A DNA stretch of 64,000 nucleotides from Neckera pumila. Lineage: Eukaryota > Streptophyta > Bryopsida > Hypnales > Neckeraceae. Shown piece after piece: positions 47,793-59,719 of the stretch. The notes beneath the pieces are model-generated. The model was given only the letters and a program-made list of their open reading frames with translations, had not been told where the DNA came from and searched no databases. The stretch is taken from positions 1,490,501-1,554,500 of the forward strand of contig OZ018411.1 of assembly GCA_963969595.1 (NCBI GenBank). The letters are read 5' to 3'. Numbering within the stretch: the stretch's first letter is position 1; each line of letters starts with the position of its first letter. Made by a program: the position numbers and the translations under genes.

Positions 47793-49062
47793 TTAACCCC
47801 TAGAAGACCAAGGTGATCTTCCTATCAAAAACCACTCAAAACTGTCATTTCTATTGCAAAGAGAAAAGAACTTTAAAAATTGTTTTTTTTGCATATCCAA
47901 CCGTAAGGTCTTAAACTTGACTAGTATTTGAGGCCTCCGGGGGGGCATACATTGAAGAAATTTCAGAAACTTTGACCATGTAAATTGTAAGATATATGCA
48001 TTTAAAGTGAAGAAAACAAGATTTTTTGCACCTTGCTTGACTAGATTTTTTGGCTTTGAATCTTTTTAGTTCAATTTTTTGCACTATTGATTTTGATTTT
48101 CTACTTATTCATGTTAAGTAGTTGAGTTGAAAGTCTACAAAAAAAAATTAGGGAAAAAAACACTTAATTTTCATTCATTAGAAAATTGTTAAGTAGAGGT
48201 GGATTTAAGATTGAAGAAAAAACTAAATTGTTAATAGCTTTTAGATGGAATTGAATCACAATAATCCCAATGGTGAGATTGATCTAACCTTGTTTAACAA
48301 ATTAAAAATCTAACCTTGTTTAACAAAAAAATTTGAAAAATTCTAAAAATTGCATTCAAAAATGAATCCTACAAGTTATTTTTCCACATTAGAGGAGATT
48401 TGAGGCCTCTAGGGGGGCATTTCAAGCCTATTCCCGCAGTCTGTTCCCCTGTTCTAAACCAACAATAATGTTGTCAGAGTTTTAAAAAATAAAAAAAATA
48501 AAAAATTACTAAAAAGTGAAAAAAAAATTATATATATATATATTTTTTTTAATTTTTTTTTAATTTTTTAATTTTTTTTTTTCAAAAATCTGACGTGGTA
48601 CTGTTAGGACCACGTCAGACTGCGTATGTGGTAGAGTTCCTAGGTTGGGAACAGCCTAATGACTCGCAATCTCCTTTACCCCTCAAATCTCTTCTAATGA
48701 GAAGATGGTTAGATTGCCCAAAAAACTAAGATTGCCCATAGCTTTCTCATAATAAGTCCAAATTGAATGAAACAAAGCTTCACATGTACACAAAAATATA
48801 ATCTTTGAAAAAAAAATTGAAAAAAGTATTTTGACTTTTTTGTGATTTTTTTTGTGCTGCCCACTGAACTCCATTTTTGCTTATTGAGTCATAACTTTTG
48901 CTTCCAAGCATCAATTAAAATAAAAATTATATATTCACAAAGCTCTCGCAAAAATACACAACCTTAAAAAATATCATAAAATTTCACTAAAAATTGAGAT
49001 AGTAAGAACCTACCCATACCCAAATTGTCCCCCCAGGGGACAAATGGTCCTTTAGGGGTTAA
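47793..49062 (+). mobile_element. TTAA-flanked element, interrupted by a MITE
   Basis: TTAACCCCTAGAAGACCAAG at the left, GGTCCTTTAGGGGTTAA at the right, subterminal palindrome GTCCCCCCAGGGGAC. Without the nested MITE (48387-48699) it would be about 957 bp, colinear with 42349-43275. Confidence 0.85.
48387..48699 (+). mobile_element. CATTAGA MITE, copy F, nested
   Basis: CATTAGAGGAGATTTGAGG at the left and CCTCAAATCTCTTCTAATG at the right. Interior TGACGTGGTACTGTTAGGAC then CACGTCA. The uninterrupted version of the target is seen at about 42900-42920 in the related element. Confidence 0.9.
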
Positions 49063-49733
49063 AGAGTAATTTGTCTAGTATGCATGGAATTAATTGTGGA
49101 AAATATTGACAATTGAAATTTTAGATTATCAAAATTTTGGATGATAAACTTATATTCAAAAAATGCAGTTTTGGAGGAAGAAAAATTATAAGAAGATGAA
49201 TAATGCATTTACAACCCCCCCTCAAAGAAATAAAAAAAATAAAAACATGGCATTTTTGAAGTCAGAACTTGAAATTTTATATAGTTATTGATTTTATTTA
49301 TTTTTAAGCTTCACCAAAAAAATGCAGCTTCAATAATCTACTTTTCCCTCCATTGAATTTTTTTCAAAATTGTGAAAATTATGAATTTTGTAATTCTTTG
49401 AAGATAGCATCTTTAAAGCTCAAAGTACACCACTTTTGAACATTTTCTATCAATTTTTGCTTGTTGTGAGTTGAAAATTACATCAATTATACCATGATGC
49501 TAGTCACTATTGGTTCCATTTTTCTTAGAAGTTTCATATTATTTTAAGCATTTTTATAATTATTGTGATTTTTATAACTTAAGAAAATCATATAAAATCC
49601 ATTTAAAAATTTTAATTATGAAAAAATGAAATGAAATTATAAACATATATAGTATTACTACGTATAAAAAAATATCAAAATTTTGAAATGCATATTTCAA
49701 TGTCACTGTAATAAACCCCCATTTTAGGTGACG
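49063..49733. other. AT-rich spacer, nothing supported
   Basis: No coding or repeat signal recognised. Confidence 0.4.
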
Positions 49734-49953
49734 ATCCCTAATTTTTTATGACGGCTTTTAGGTGATGTCAATGTTGACAACCCAAAATTTTTATGTCAAC
49801 AAAAATGTACAACGTGACATGAATATTGACAATCTAATGTTTTTATATCAACATTGATATTACGTTGGACATTTTTGTGGACATAAAAACTTTGGGTTGT
49901 CAACATTGACATCACCTAAAATCTGTCATAAAAAATTAGGGTGTGTCACCTAA
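49734..49953. mobile_element. Foldback MITE, about 220 bp
   Basis: TTAGGTGAC at the left and GTCACCTAA at the right. The arms pair over about 100 bp (TAGGTGATGTCAATGTTGAC and its complement, ACAACCCAAA / TTTGGGTTGT). Confidence 0.85.
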
Positions 49954-51164
49954 AAAGTTTTTTTTTATAATGTGTAAAAATCTAATGAAGTTTGACCAAG
50001 TCCGTATTTATAATGTCCGTGAGGGGTTAATCTACAAAAAAATTTAAAAATGATTATTTCCAATTCTATAGGTAGACTTTCAAATTCCAAATAGACCCAA
50101 CGTCCTAAGAAATAAAACTATTCAAGAAACCATGTTTTAGGGTTTAGAGTTCACAGTCCATGTTTCCTTCTTCTTCAATTCTGTTCTTTTGCATCCCCGC
50201 ATTAGTGTCTTAGAGACTATAGTGTTTCCGCCTTATAGCAGTTGTAATATATCAGTATAATTGAGAGGATGGATACCTTGCGAAAATTGTAAGAGGGAAT
50301 GTGATGTTGACAGTGAAGGAGGTTGAATTTTTAGAAAGCAAAGAATACCATGCGGTAGTGGTGGAGGAGTTGTAGGTACGGAGACCTTAGGACATGGTGG
50401 ACTTTGTGCAAGAACTTATTTTGTCTTTTGCCTTTGTGTTGGAATGAAAACAAGGCACTCAATGTTTTTCAACGTAGATTTTATGCTAGATACAACACAC
50501 ATCAAGTAGATTATATTAAATTCAACACAGATTTCTTCTAGTGGTCTAGATTGTCCGATTTGCCCACATGTCCAAAACATCCAATGATCTACATGATGTG
50601 ATTACTTTAAATCACATTGTCTATCCAGTCTGTCAGAATTGTCCAATTTGTCCACCTGTCCGGGACATCTGGTGATTTTAACTTGCCTGATGTGATAACA
50701 ATGATACTAGTGAGATTGTTATCACGGTTACATGATGTGACAATGACATGCAACCCATTGATACAATTGTGCAGCAACGACCATTCTTCAAAATTCTCCT
50801 TTCAAAGCTTTAACAAATTTTTGTTTTTATATTTTGTATCATAAATCTTGAAGAACTAGAAGACTTGCAAAATGATATTGTTACTCGATTCTATTCTCAA
50901 CATTCCGACAAGAAAACTTGAAATAGCCCGATCACCTTCAATAGGCTCTTTGATTGTTCATTGAATATGTGTACAGTAAGTGCAAATGTGATGATGCCTC
51001 CGATGATGATTTTGAACAGATCCTTGACATGCGTCGGGACATGCATAGCCAAAAGAAGAACAATACTATTTTCAAGTGAGAGCACCTTGACAATGCCGCA
51101 TACACCTTCATTGTCTCATAAGAAAACAGTAGCTAGTCCACAAGAAGACATCAAATATTGATAT
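49954..51164. other. No gene recognised
   Basis: Short ORFs without motif. A weak internal doubling (TGTCC.ATTTG.CCACATGTCC) at about 50550-50660. Confidence 0.4.
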
Positions 51165-51575
51165 CTACCTCCATTGTCCAATGAGACTATGAGAGGATGC
51201 GGTAGCCAACTAAGGGAGGCAAATCCTTCAAGTACCATTTGGTAGAAGAAAGATCAACGGAGAATATCAAGTTGGTGTCCGCCTCCACCATCCAATGAAA
51301 GGATGTGGTAGCCAACCAACGGGGTAGATCCTTCGGATACCACTTGGCAGAAGAAAGACAAATGGGATATGTTAAGTTAGTGTCCGCCTTGCCATCCAAT
51401 GAGAGGATGTGGTAGTCAACCAATGGGGGAAGATCCTTTGGTACCACTTAACAAAATCAAAGACAAACAAGTATGTTAAGTCAGTGTCCACCTCCACCAT
51501 CCAATGAGAAGATGTGGTAGCCAACTAATGGGGACAGATCCTTTGGATACTACTTGGCAGAAGGTCAATGTCCTT
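51165..51575. repeat. Tandem repeat, about 105-bp unit, four copies
   Basis: Units are marked by GAGAGGATGTGGTAGCCAAC at 51195, 51301, 51405 and 51510 (spacings 106, 104, 105). The minus strand is open through three units and reads a repeated motif like KWYPKDLPPLVGYHILSLDG. The unit length is close to a multiple of three but indels break the frame, so coding is doubtful. Confidence 0.85.
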
Positions 51576-52289
51576 TTTAGGTGAGCTCAAATCGGCCACT
51601 TCTTTCATATGCTTGGCATAGATAATGTGGCCATATGAAAGCACTTCCATAGGTAGCTCTACCATGCAGCTTACATAGACTCAATAGAAGGTGAAAGATT
51701 CCAACCACATATACTTGTCACATTCCGATTGCTGCACTTTTGATAGTTGTTTCCAAATCTCTTTCACATCCAATGTTTTTGTACTTCGGAGGGCATTTTC
51801 TGCAAGATTGACAAGCCTACAATTGTTTGTTGTGCGTTGCACTTTAGGATATAGAGTAAAATTCCTAATCCACTAGATAGCCTTTCTACTTTTTGTGAAG
51901 GCATATGCAACATTTTTATGCATATATCACAGTATCTCACAATAACAGAGTAGAGGGCCTAACCCATTTGGGGCAGCATACGATTGATCTCTATTGATCT
52001 TTGTTTCAATTTGTTCAAGCCTCAAGGTCTTTTCAAAACTCTAGAAGTACTTTGGCAGTTGCATTGACCACTTTTGAGTTGTTTTTGGATCTAAAATTAT
52101 CCTAAATCATGGATTAATAATCTTTTACTTATGCTTTAATTGTTTTTTACCTTGTAATAATGGACCAATGGCACATTGCTACACTAGTTGCTTTTGACAA
52201 ACGCTTGGCTCTATGTTGTATTATTTTGCAACGGATATTTATTGCATCCCTCCTAATATATTTGATTGAAGTGAGGATAGCAAAAGGAT
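51576..52289. other. No gene recognised
   Basis: Nothing supported. Confidence 0.4.
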
Positions 52290-53247
52290 TTAACCCTTGA
52301 AGAACATTTCATATTTAGGTTTGGTCAAATTTCGTTATATTTTGACATTTAAATACAAATATTAAAATTTTGATATTTTGCAAATGTAATAATAAATGTC
52401 TAAAATTTAAACTCATTTATTCATTATGAAAAGCATGAAATCGGATTTTATATGACTTTTTAAAGATTTTTTTAGAATCATGGATTTACAAAGAATATGA
52501 ATAGTATGCAGTTTTAATAAAAAAATAGAAAGAATAGTGACAAACATCATAGTGTACACAAAATAGTGAAATTAGGCTTGAAGGACATTGCAATGTCCTT
52601 CAAGTCCTAAATGCCTAAGGCCTTTTTGTGGCTTTTGGAATTTGTTGTAAACTTGAAAAAAAAGCCAACATTGTCATAAGTTTAATCAAATTTCTTGAAT
52701 TGTAACCTTACAAATTCAAACTAAACATATTATAGATCCCATGGAAAAAAAAACACAACAATATCACTTATGGATTGAAGATTATAATGCTTGATTATGA
52801 GAGTGTGAAAACTAGAAGAGTGATTTCAAATCTTTCCATTTTCTTCTTATATGTTCATTCTAAAATTGAGGTCACCAAAAAAATAAGAGGTTAAAGGACA
52901 CTTCAGATATATCCTTAATCAATTTACAACTTCTCAAAATCTCCTCTACACTTTTTTTAAATGAATTTCTAATGTTCTTTTTTCTCCAAGATTTTTCAAA
53001 GAGCTTTCAATGCTAGATCAAAAATCAAGATTTGCAATGGACACCCTTCCAAACAATCTTAAATAGACAAATCATCAACATTCATTTTCTAAATAAAGAG
53101 TTTTGATGCTAAAGCTAGACTTCAAAATAAATTCATCGAAAAAAAATCCACTAAAAAAAATAATGCAATAAGGTTTTATTTATCTTCAAAGTTTTGTTGA
53201 CACCAGGGTATGCATATGGTACCTCAAGCGTTGCATTTCAAGGTTAA
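52290..53247. mobile_element. TTAA-flanked element, subfamily B or composite
   Basis: Outer ends TTAACCCTTGAAGAACATTTC-like and TTTCAAGGTTAA. About 52590-53245 matches 12639-13285 (AAATTCAAACTAAACATATT, CAATATCACTTATGGA). The left 300 bp may be a separate element. Confidence 0.6.
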
Positions 53248-53267
53248 GGGTTAACTTACTATTTACT

Positions 53268-54200
53268 TTAACCCCTAAAAGCCCATTGTCCCTTCGGGGG
53301 ACAAATATGTTTTTCAGGCAGGTACTTACGGGCTGAAATTTTCTCTTGATTTTTTGAAACTTTTCTTGGAGGTAGGAAAGCTGATTAGCTTTGTGGGAAT
53401 ATAATTTTTTTCACAATCGGTGCTCGGGGACAAAAGTTATGATCAAATAAGCTCAAAACAGGGGATGGCGGGCAGCCCAGGTAGCCAAAAAAAAATGGAC
53501 AAAAATTTGAATTTTCTTTTTTAATATTTTTTTCTTATAGATTGTATTTTTGTCTATCTGAAAAGCTTTGATTCATCTCATTTGGATTTGTTATGAGAAA
53601 GTTATGGACATTCTTATTTTTCAGGTAGTTAGAGCATCTTTTTGAAAATATAACTTGTAGGACTCATTTCTGAATGCAATTTTTTCAAATTTTTTTTTTT
53701 TGCATGGTTTAGTTTACTTGCTAGGACAATCTCACCACTGGAATTAGTACATTTTAATTCCATCTAAAATATATGAATATTTTAGATTTTCCTTTTATCT
53801 CTTACCTACTTCTATTTAACAATTTTTTTAATAATGAAAATTAAGATTTTTTCAAATTTTTTTTTTTGCTAGATTCTCAACTCAATTCTCCACTATAAAC
53901 ATTTAAAGCTCAAAACTCTGTATTGCAAAAATTTTAAGTTAAAAATGATCAAAGTCAAAAAATCCAGTCGCACAATGTGTTGAAAAATTTGTTTTTTTCA
54001 CTTCAAATGTAGATATCTTGCAATCTGTGCGGTCAAAAATTCTGAAATTTTTTCGACAAATTCTTATACTAGTTAGGTGTAAGATCCTACAATTAGATGT
54101 GCAAAAAAAACATTTTTAATTTTTTTTTCACTCTTTGCTAAAAAAATGCAGTTTTGGGTGGTTTTTGGTAGAAAAAAGGCCTTGGGCCTTTAGGGGTTAA
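53268..54200 (-). mobile_element. TTAA-flanked element, 933 bp
   Basis: TTAACCCCTAAAAGCCC at the left with the palindrome GTCCCTTCGGGGGAC; GGCCTTTAGGGGTTAA at the right. Colinear with 39756-40687 and inverse to 42349-43275. Confidence 0.9.
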
Positions 54201-54629
54201 AAAAGGACTTATGTGCTCTAAAATTGTTATCATTGGTAAATAGTAGCCTCTTTTGGAGGGCACCATGGGGCTAGAATGTACCATTTCAAAATAAATGTCT
54301 ACTTTTTGCTAGATAAAAGTAACCTTTTTTCACCAAATTTTTTTCATTTCTATTAAAAATGTGGATGGAGTTGCCAAATTTGGATGAAAAAAGTGCATGA
54401 ATATAATTGAAAAGAATTTCTGGTTCAAAACATGGATGAATGTAGAAATACAATGCTTTACCAAATTTTAACCTTTTTGGACAGAGGGCGCCTCGGAAGA
54501 GTTCAACATAATCCTGAGTCAGTGGCAATTTTCATTGCATAATAAGGTCTATTTCATTTACAAACTAGCAATTTGAGGCATTCAATTTTTGTTTTTATAA
54601 TGTATAGTATAATTGTTCCATTTTAGTAA
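54201..54629. other. No gene recognised
   Basis: Nothing supported. Confidence 0.35.
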
Positions 54630-55340
54630 GCATAATTTTCATTGCATCCTTAAGCAATCCCAATGAAGTATACCAAATTTTAGCTTACAAAAGCAAAATT
54701 TCATTTTTGGTGAATCTTTGAAGTCCATTTTCATAGTTTTATAGAATATTTTATTGAAAATAATTATTGATGAATTTTTTAAGTTTGATTGTAAATACAT
54801 ATATAAAAAACTTTTCTACGCAGATCTTTCTCTTCGCAAGCATATCCCCAAAAGTCTTACATTTCCTTCTATAGAGATTACAATATTCAAGTGACAATGC
54901 CCAAAGGTTGTAAAAGTAGATATTTCTTTACTATAATTAGATTTTTTTGTTTTTTCCACGTGTGGTAACTAATTTTCTACATTTGAGCAAGATCAAACAA
55001 TTACTTTGACAAAATCTAGTTAAAATATAGAGATATCTATTTCACAAAATTTGGTCATATAACACCTCAAATTGAGCTCGTACTAGGAGCTTATATTTTT
55101 GTTATTTAATGGGATGTTTTTTAATATGAAAGATGTCCATATGGATGTTCCCTACATATCTATGGAATCAAATTAAAAAAATTCATCACTAATTATTTTC
55201 AATAAAATATTACATAAAACCATAAAAATTGACTTTAAAAATTTACCAAAAATGGATTTTTTTTTTTGAAACTGAAGTTTAGTATGCTTTATTGGGATTG
55301 TATAAGATTTGGATTGTAATTATTCAAGACAAAAACTTCT
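54630..55340. mobile_element. Foldback element, same family as 39.3 and 58.2 kb
   Basis: The arms (about 54640-54930 and 55020-55330) pair through CAATCCCAATGAAG, AAAATTTCATTTTTGGTGAA and TAGAATATTTTATTGAAAAT-like blocks. Non-coding. Confidence 0.75.
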
Positions 55341-56118
55341 ATTTTCTTTTATTCATGCAATAAAAAGTAGAATGGCTCACATCAACAATTTGTAAATGAA
55401 GTAGGCTTTATTGTACACTTAAAAACCATTTTGACCTTGTGTTGATTTGTCCGCATGGATGGGGTGCAAACTATTGCATATTTTATGTGACAGGATCTAA
55501 CAGGCTTTTTAGAACATGACCATAAAGATTCCATGACCTTGATTCACTCAAATTTACTTTCTGTAGTGTGGATACTCATTCAAAATCATTGTATAGGGAC
55601 TTGGACACGGGTATGTCGGATGCACAAATTTCATACCCTCATATTTCATTTAGACCTCACTTACAAGTGGGCCATTGGCTAAGACTTATTTCCAAAATTT
55701 AGATTAAATTGATCAAAATGGACATTCTTGTCCCTAGAGGTTAAGTGATTGCAACCTGACATTTTCTTAGAAAGAAAAAAAAAGGGTTGGTAGAAAGTTT
55801 ATAAGTCAGCTTTGGAAATGCTCAAAATCACTGCACCCCAAAAATCAACACTAGAATATCTCGGTCAAGTCTAAAGTAGTTCAACAAGCTTCTTGTAGAG
55901 GCCATTTTGTCCCCCCATTTTACTCCTAGGGGAAATGCAAAAAAAATTATTTGTAGCGCAGATAAAATTTGCAAATTCTGAGTTCATATTTGCAATCAGA
56001 GACCCCAAATAGTTAGCTAGGGGAGGTGTAAACGGTAGAATTCAAACGGCACAAAATAGGGGTACTTTTTTTTACATTCACCCTTGGCTTTACCTTGCAA
56101 GAGGCTCATTCGTTGCAC
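55341..56118. other. No gene recognised
   Basis: Nothing supported. Confidence 0.35.
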
Positions 56119-56120
56119 TA

Positions 56121-58227
56121 CAGTACCCACCAAGTCTGAACCGTGCAGCACCGAAGAAAGCCACAGTGAAGCAGCAGGGATCACAACTTTGAACCCCTCT
56201 TTTTCTTTCACTCGTTCAATGTAGGAACTAAAATTAGTGGTATTAGGTGAGATTAGTACTTTAGTTACAAGTGTCATTAAGCATTTAATGAGATATAGTA
56301 AAATATCTATGATAAATCCAATTAAGCAAACATGTGTCACTGTGGTGGTTGAACGTGTATACAACTTTGAAAAATATCAAAGCACATGGAGGTCATAGAT
56401 TTGCTTGGATTGAGCTGAAATCTTGTATAAATGAAGCTTGTGAGTGGATAGATGCACTTCAAATGTCATTTTGGAAGATGGTGCTTGAATGTGGAACAAC
56501 ATCCATTTTAGTTGTGTAACTTCTGTCAAGATTTTGAGCATATTTTGAGCTACTTGTGAAGGTATGTGTACACTCTTTGATTCACTCCAATCATTGACAT
56601 TGTGCTTCCATTGAGGTATATAGCTGCCCTGCCCTGCTGCTGCTTAATACCACCGTAGTAGTTCAGTACACTGAGGCATTTCCGTTATCAATTGCTGCTT
56701 GGACGATGCAGTGTCACTTGACAAACCAATCGTCCTCATGAGTCCATTTCCCTTTTGTAATAAGTTAGCTAGCTCATGAAGATGGAGATGGATTTTATTT
56801 GATTTCATGTTTCATGTTTTTGAAATATTGATTCTTATATGAATCTTCTTTGAATGAATTGATCATTGTTGTTGACATTCTAATGTTTTACATATGTTGG
56901 TGTCATGTTGTGGGCTTGTGGCAGGGTACTTATTGCATCTCAGTTGGTTAGCATTTCATTTAAAAGTGTGTGAGATTGTAATCTGGATTTGTGAGAAATG
57001 GGAGGTCATTGTTTGAGTACAGAGAAAAAAGGCATAATAGTTGGAATGAGTCGTTCAGGCATGTCACAACGTAGCGTTGGAACAAAGTTAGGCATACCAT
57101 ACTGTTGAGTATGTCTTGAATAAATTCCGCGATGAAGGAACAGTGGTCACTCGTAAGGCTGTCCATCAACGTTACAAATTGACTGATCGAGGTAGGAGGG
57201 AATTGAGACGCATTTTTACACAAAATAGACGCATACCATTTGTATCCATCATAGAAAATATGAGTGAGAAAGTTTGTTCGAGCACGTTAAGGAAGGAGAT
57301 TAAACGTTGAGGATTTCGTAACCGAGTTGCAGCAACAAAGCCATTTCTCAATGACAAGCACAAGGCTGATCGATTGGCCTTTGCTAGAAAATATGAGAGT
57401 TGGACAGTTTCTGATTGGATGAATGTAATATGGACAGATGAGTCTTCATTTGAGGTAGGCAAGAATTCTCAACAAGTTAAAGTCTGGCGGCAAGTGTACG
57501 AACGTTATTCATGGGATTGCCTAGCACCCATCTTCAAATCTGGACGGATATCTGTCATGATTTGGAGTGCTTGATAGGTTATGAGAAGTGCCCCATTGTT
57601 ATCATGCCATCCGATAGACGAACAAGTGCTGATTTTGTGGACAATGTATATCAGTGTCGATTGAGTGGCTTTTACTTCATGCATGATAATCCTCAAAGTC
57701 TTCATCTCATAGAGAATGGTGCCCCAGTGCATCGGAGTACCTTACCAAAACAATGGTGAGAAGCGCATAAGATCAAGAAGTTCACATGGCTTGCTAATTC
57801 ACCGGACTTGAATCCTATAGAGAATGTTTGGATGATTCTAAAAGACTTTGTGCAAAATGAGACTAGAGCAAACAACAAAGATGAATTGGTTAAGAGCATT
57901 GAGCGGGCATGGGAAGCCATATCAATGGAGATTCTTGACATTCTCATTGCTAGCATGCCTCACCAAATGAAGGCTGTAATTAATGCAGGGGATAGGAGTA
58001 CAAGATGGTAGATAACATGCTACAAAATGCACTATTGTTGTACTTTTTGACTTTTTGAGTGTAATAAATTAATGTAATACAAAACTAGACTTTTGTATCT
58101 TCCAAACGCATTTTACAGGTTGCAATTTCATGAATTTTTGAGTCTTTGGTGTGATTTTGAAGTTATGAGTTCACTGCTTATTTTTAGCTCGAGCAAGGCC
58201 TGCACGGTTCAAACTTGGTGGGTACTA
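56121..58227 (+). mobile_element. Decayed Tc1/mariner transposon, 2.1 kb
   Basis: Terminal inverted repeats of about 30 bp (CAGTACCCACCAAGTCTGAA at the left; the inverse TTGGTGGGTACTA at the right) flanked by TA (56119-56120 and 58228-58229). It contains one transposase relic. Its right TA is also the left TA of the foldback element at 58230-59104, so it landed at that element's edge. Confidence 0.9.
56998..58011 (+). pseudogene. Tc1-type transposase, inactivated
   Basis: About 338 codons from ATG to TAG, the usual Tc1 size. An N-terminal helix-turn-helix region (GMSRSGMSQRSVGTKLGIP) is followed by the catalytic domain: first acidic site in WTDESSF, second site in ENGAPVH, third in NSPDLNPIENVW. 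Breaks: a frame change near 57100, TGA at 57308-57310, a frame change near 57568 and TGA at 57757-57759. The second catalytic Asp reads Asn. There are 34 residues between that site and the Glu (DD34E-type spacing). Both TGA codons sit where CGA (Arg) would be reasonable. Not able to make an active enzyme as it stands. Confidence 0.88.
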
Positions 58228-58229
58228 TA

Positions 58230-59104
58230 CACCCCCCTCCAAGAAAGGTTGACGCCCCCCTTTTGTACCCTTCAACTTTTTTGACACTACTTTGAACATA
58301 ATTGACATTTCTTGTTTTCATCAATCAACATTTGTGTCTAACCCAATCTCCCTCAAGTATACCAAATTTTCAATTTCACAAAATCAAAACTCCATTTTTG
58401 GTGAATTTTTAAAATTTCTTTTCACGGTTTTACATGAAAATTCATAGAAAAATATTAATGATGAAATTTTTAAATTTAGTTGCGGACATACGTAGTAAAC
58501 ATCCAAAGGCACGTCTTTCCTTCAACAAGCATCTCCAAAAAAGTTTTACAATTATCGTGGCAGAAGTTACAATGAAGGCGTAAATAGTGCCCAAAATTTT
58601 GAAAATTCATATCTCTTTATTGTAATTAGATTTTGATAAAGTAATTGTACCATCATGCTCAAATGTGTAAAAGTAATTGCAATGTGAGGGAAAAAAAACA
58701 AAATCTAATTACAATAAAGAGATATGAATTTTCAAAATTTTGGGCACTATTCACGCCTTCACTGTAACTTCTGCCACGATAATTGTAAAACTTTTTTGGA
58801 GATGCTTGTTGAAGGAAAGATGTGCGTTTGGATGTTTCCTACGTATGTCCGCAATTAAATTTAAAAAATTCATCATTAATATTTTTCTGTGAATTTTCAT
58901 GTAAAACTGTGAAAAAAAATTAAAAAAATTCACCAAAAATGGAGTTTTGATTTTTTGAAATTGAAAATTTGGTATACTTGAGGGAGATTGGGTTAGACAC
59001 AAATGTTGATTGACGAAAACAAGAAATGTCAATTATGTTCAAAGTAGTGTCAAAAAAGCTGAAGGGTGCAAAAGGGGGGCGTCAACCTTTCTTGTAGGGG
59101 GGTG
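58230..59104. mobile_element. Foldback element, 875 bp, TA-flanked
   Basis: Left CACCCCCCTCCAAGAAAGG, right the inverse ending GGGGGGTG; arms of about 430 bp almost meet at 58670. TA lies on both sides (58228-58229, 59105-59106). The interior (CCAAATTTTCAATTTCACAA, CTCCATTTTTGGTGAATTTT) marks it as the family of 39.3-41.2 and 54.6-55.3 kb. Confidence 0.88.
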
Positions 59105-59106
59105 TA

Positions 59107-59719
59107 CAGTACTGGCTATGGACTCGCTCCCTCCAAATCCGCAAACTCTAAGTTGAATCACGCCGCCATAAAACCCGGCCTGCGCGCCGCCTCTGTGCAC
59201 CGCCATACACCGCCCCATGCCGCACCGCGGTTGAAGAATGTTCTTAGCCAGGCACAGTGGATTGTATTCTGGGCCATTTCTTATGCAAACTTTCGTGTCA
59301 ACGTACCAGACTCCTCGTCGAAATTTCAATGCGCTTTGCCTGAATTTGATTCCATCTTTTGGAGCACAAGTATTTGAAATCTGACATCCTTTGTTGAATT
59401 CGATCTCCTCTTGCAATTGCCACTCTTTCAAGTTGACTTTGTTCCGTCGAGTCGCCTGCCCGAGTAACGTATGTTTCATCCCTAACATTTCTTCTCGTCT
59501 AAACCATAGATTGGGCTGTCAATACACGTACGGCTCCTAATTATGCCAATGTGTGTAGTTCTACAAATATACCCAAGTGTCAGATATGTTACATATTGGA
59601 TTAGATGTTTGGTTGTTGTGACTCCACCATAGCTTGGGAGGGATAGCTTGGGAGAGAAAATCTTTAGTTGGGGAGCTCTCGAAATTATTAACAGTGCTGA
59701 TTTTCAAATGTTGGTTCAG
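59107..59719. other. GC-richer flank upstream of the LRR exons
   Basis: A minus-strand ORF (59488-59039) crosses into the foldback element and is not convincing. Upstream exons of the LRR gene would be expected here but I could not find any. Confidence 0.35.

Noticed and set aside
57172..57956. Minus-strand ORFs under the transposase
   Set aside because: Antisense shadows of the Tc1-type transposase relic.
59039..59488. Minus-strand ORF of 149 codons
   Set aside because: Runs into the arm of the foldback element and has no recognisable domain.
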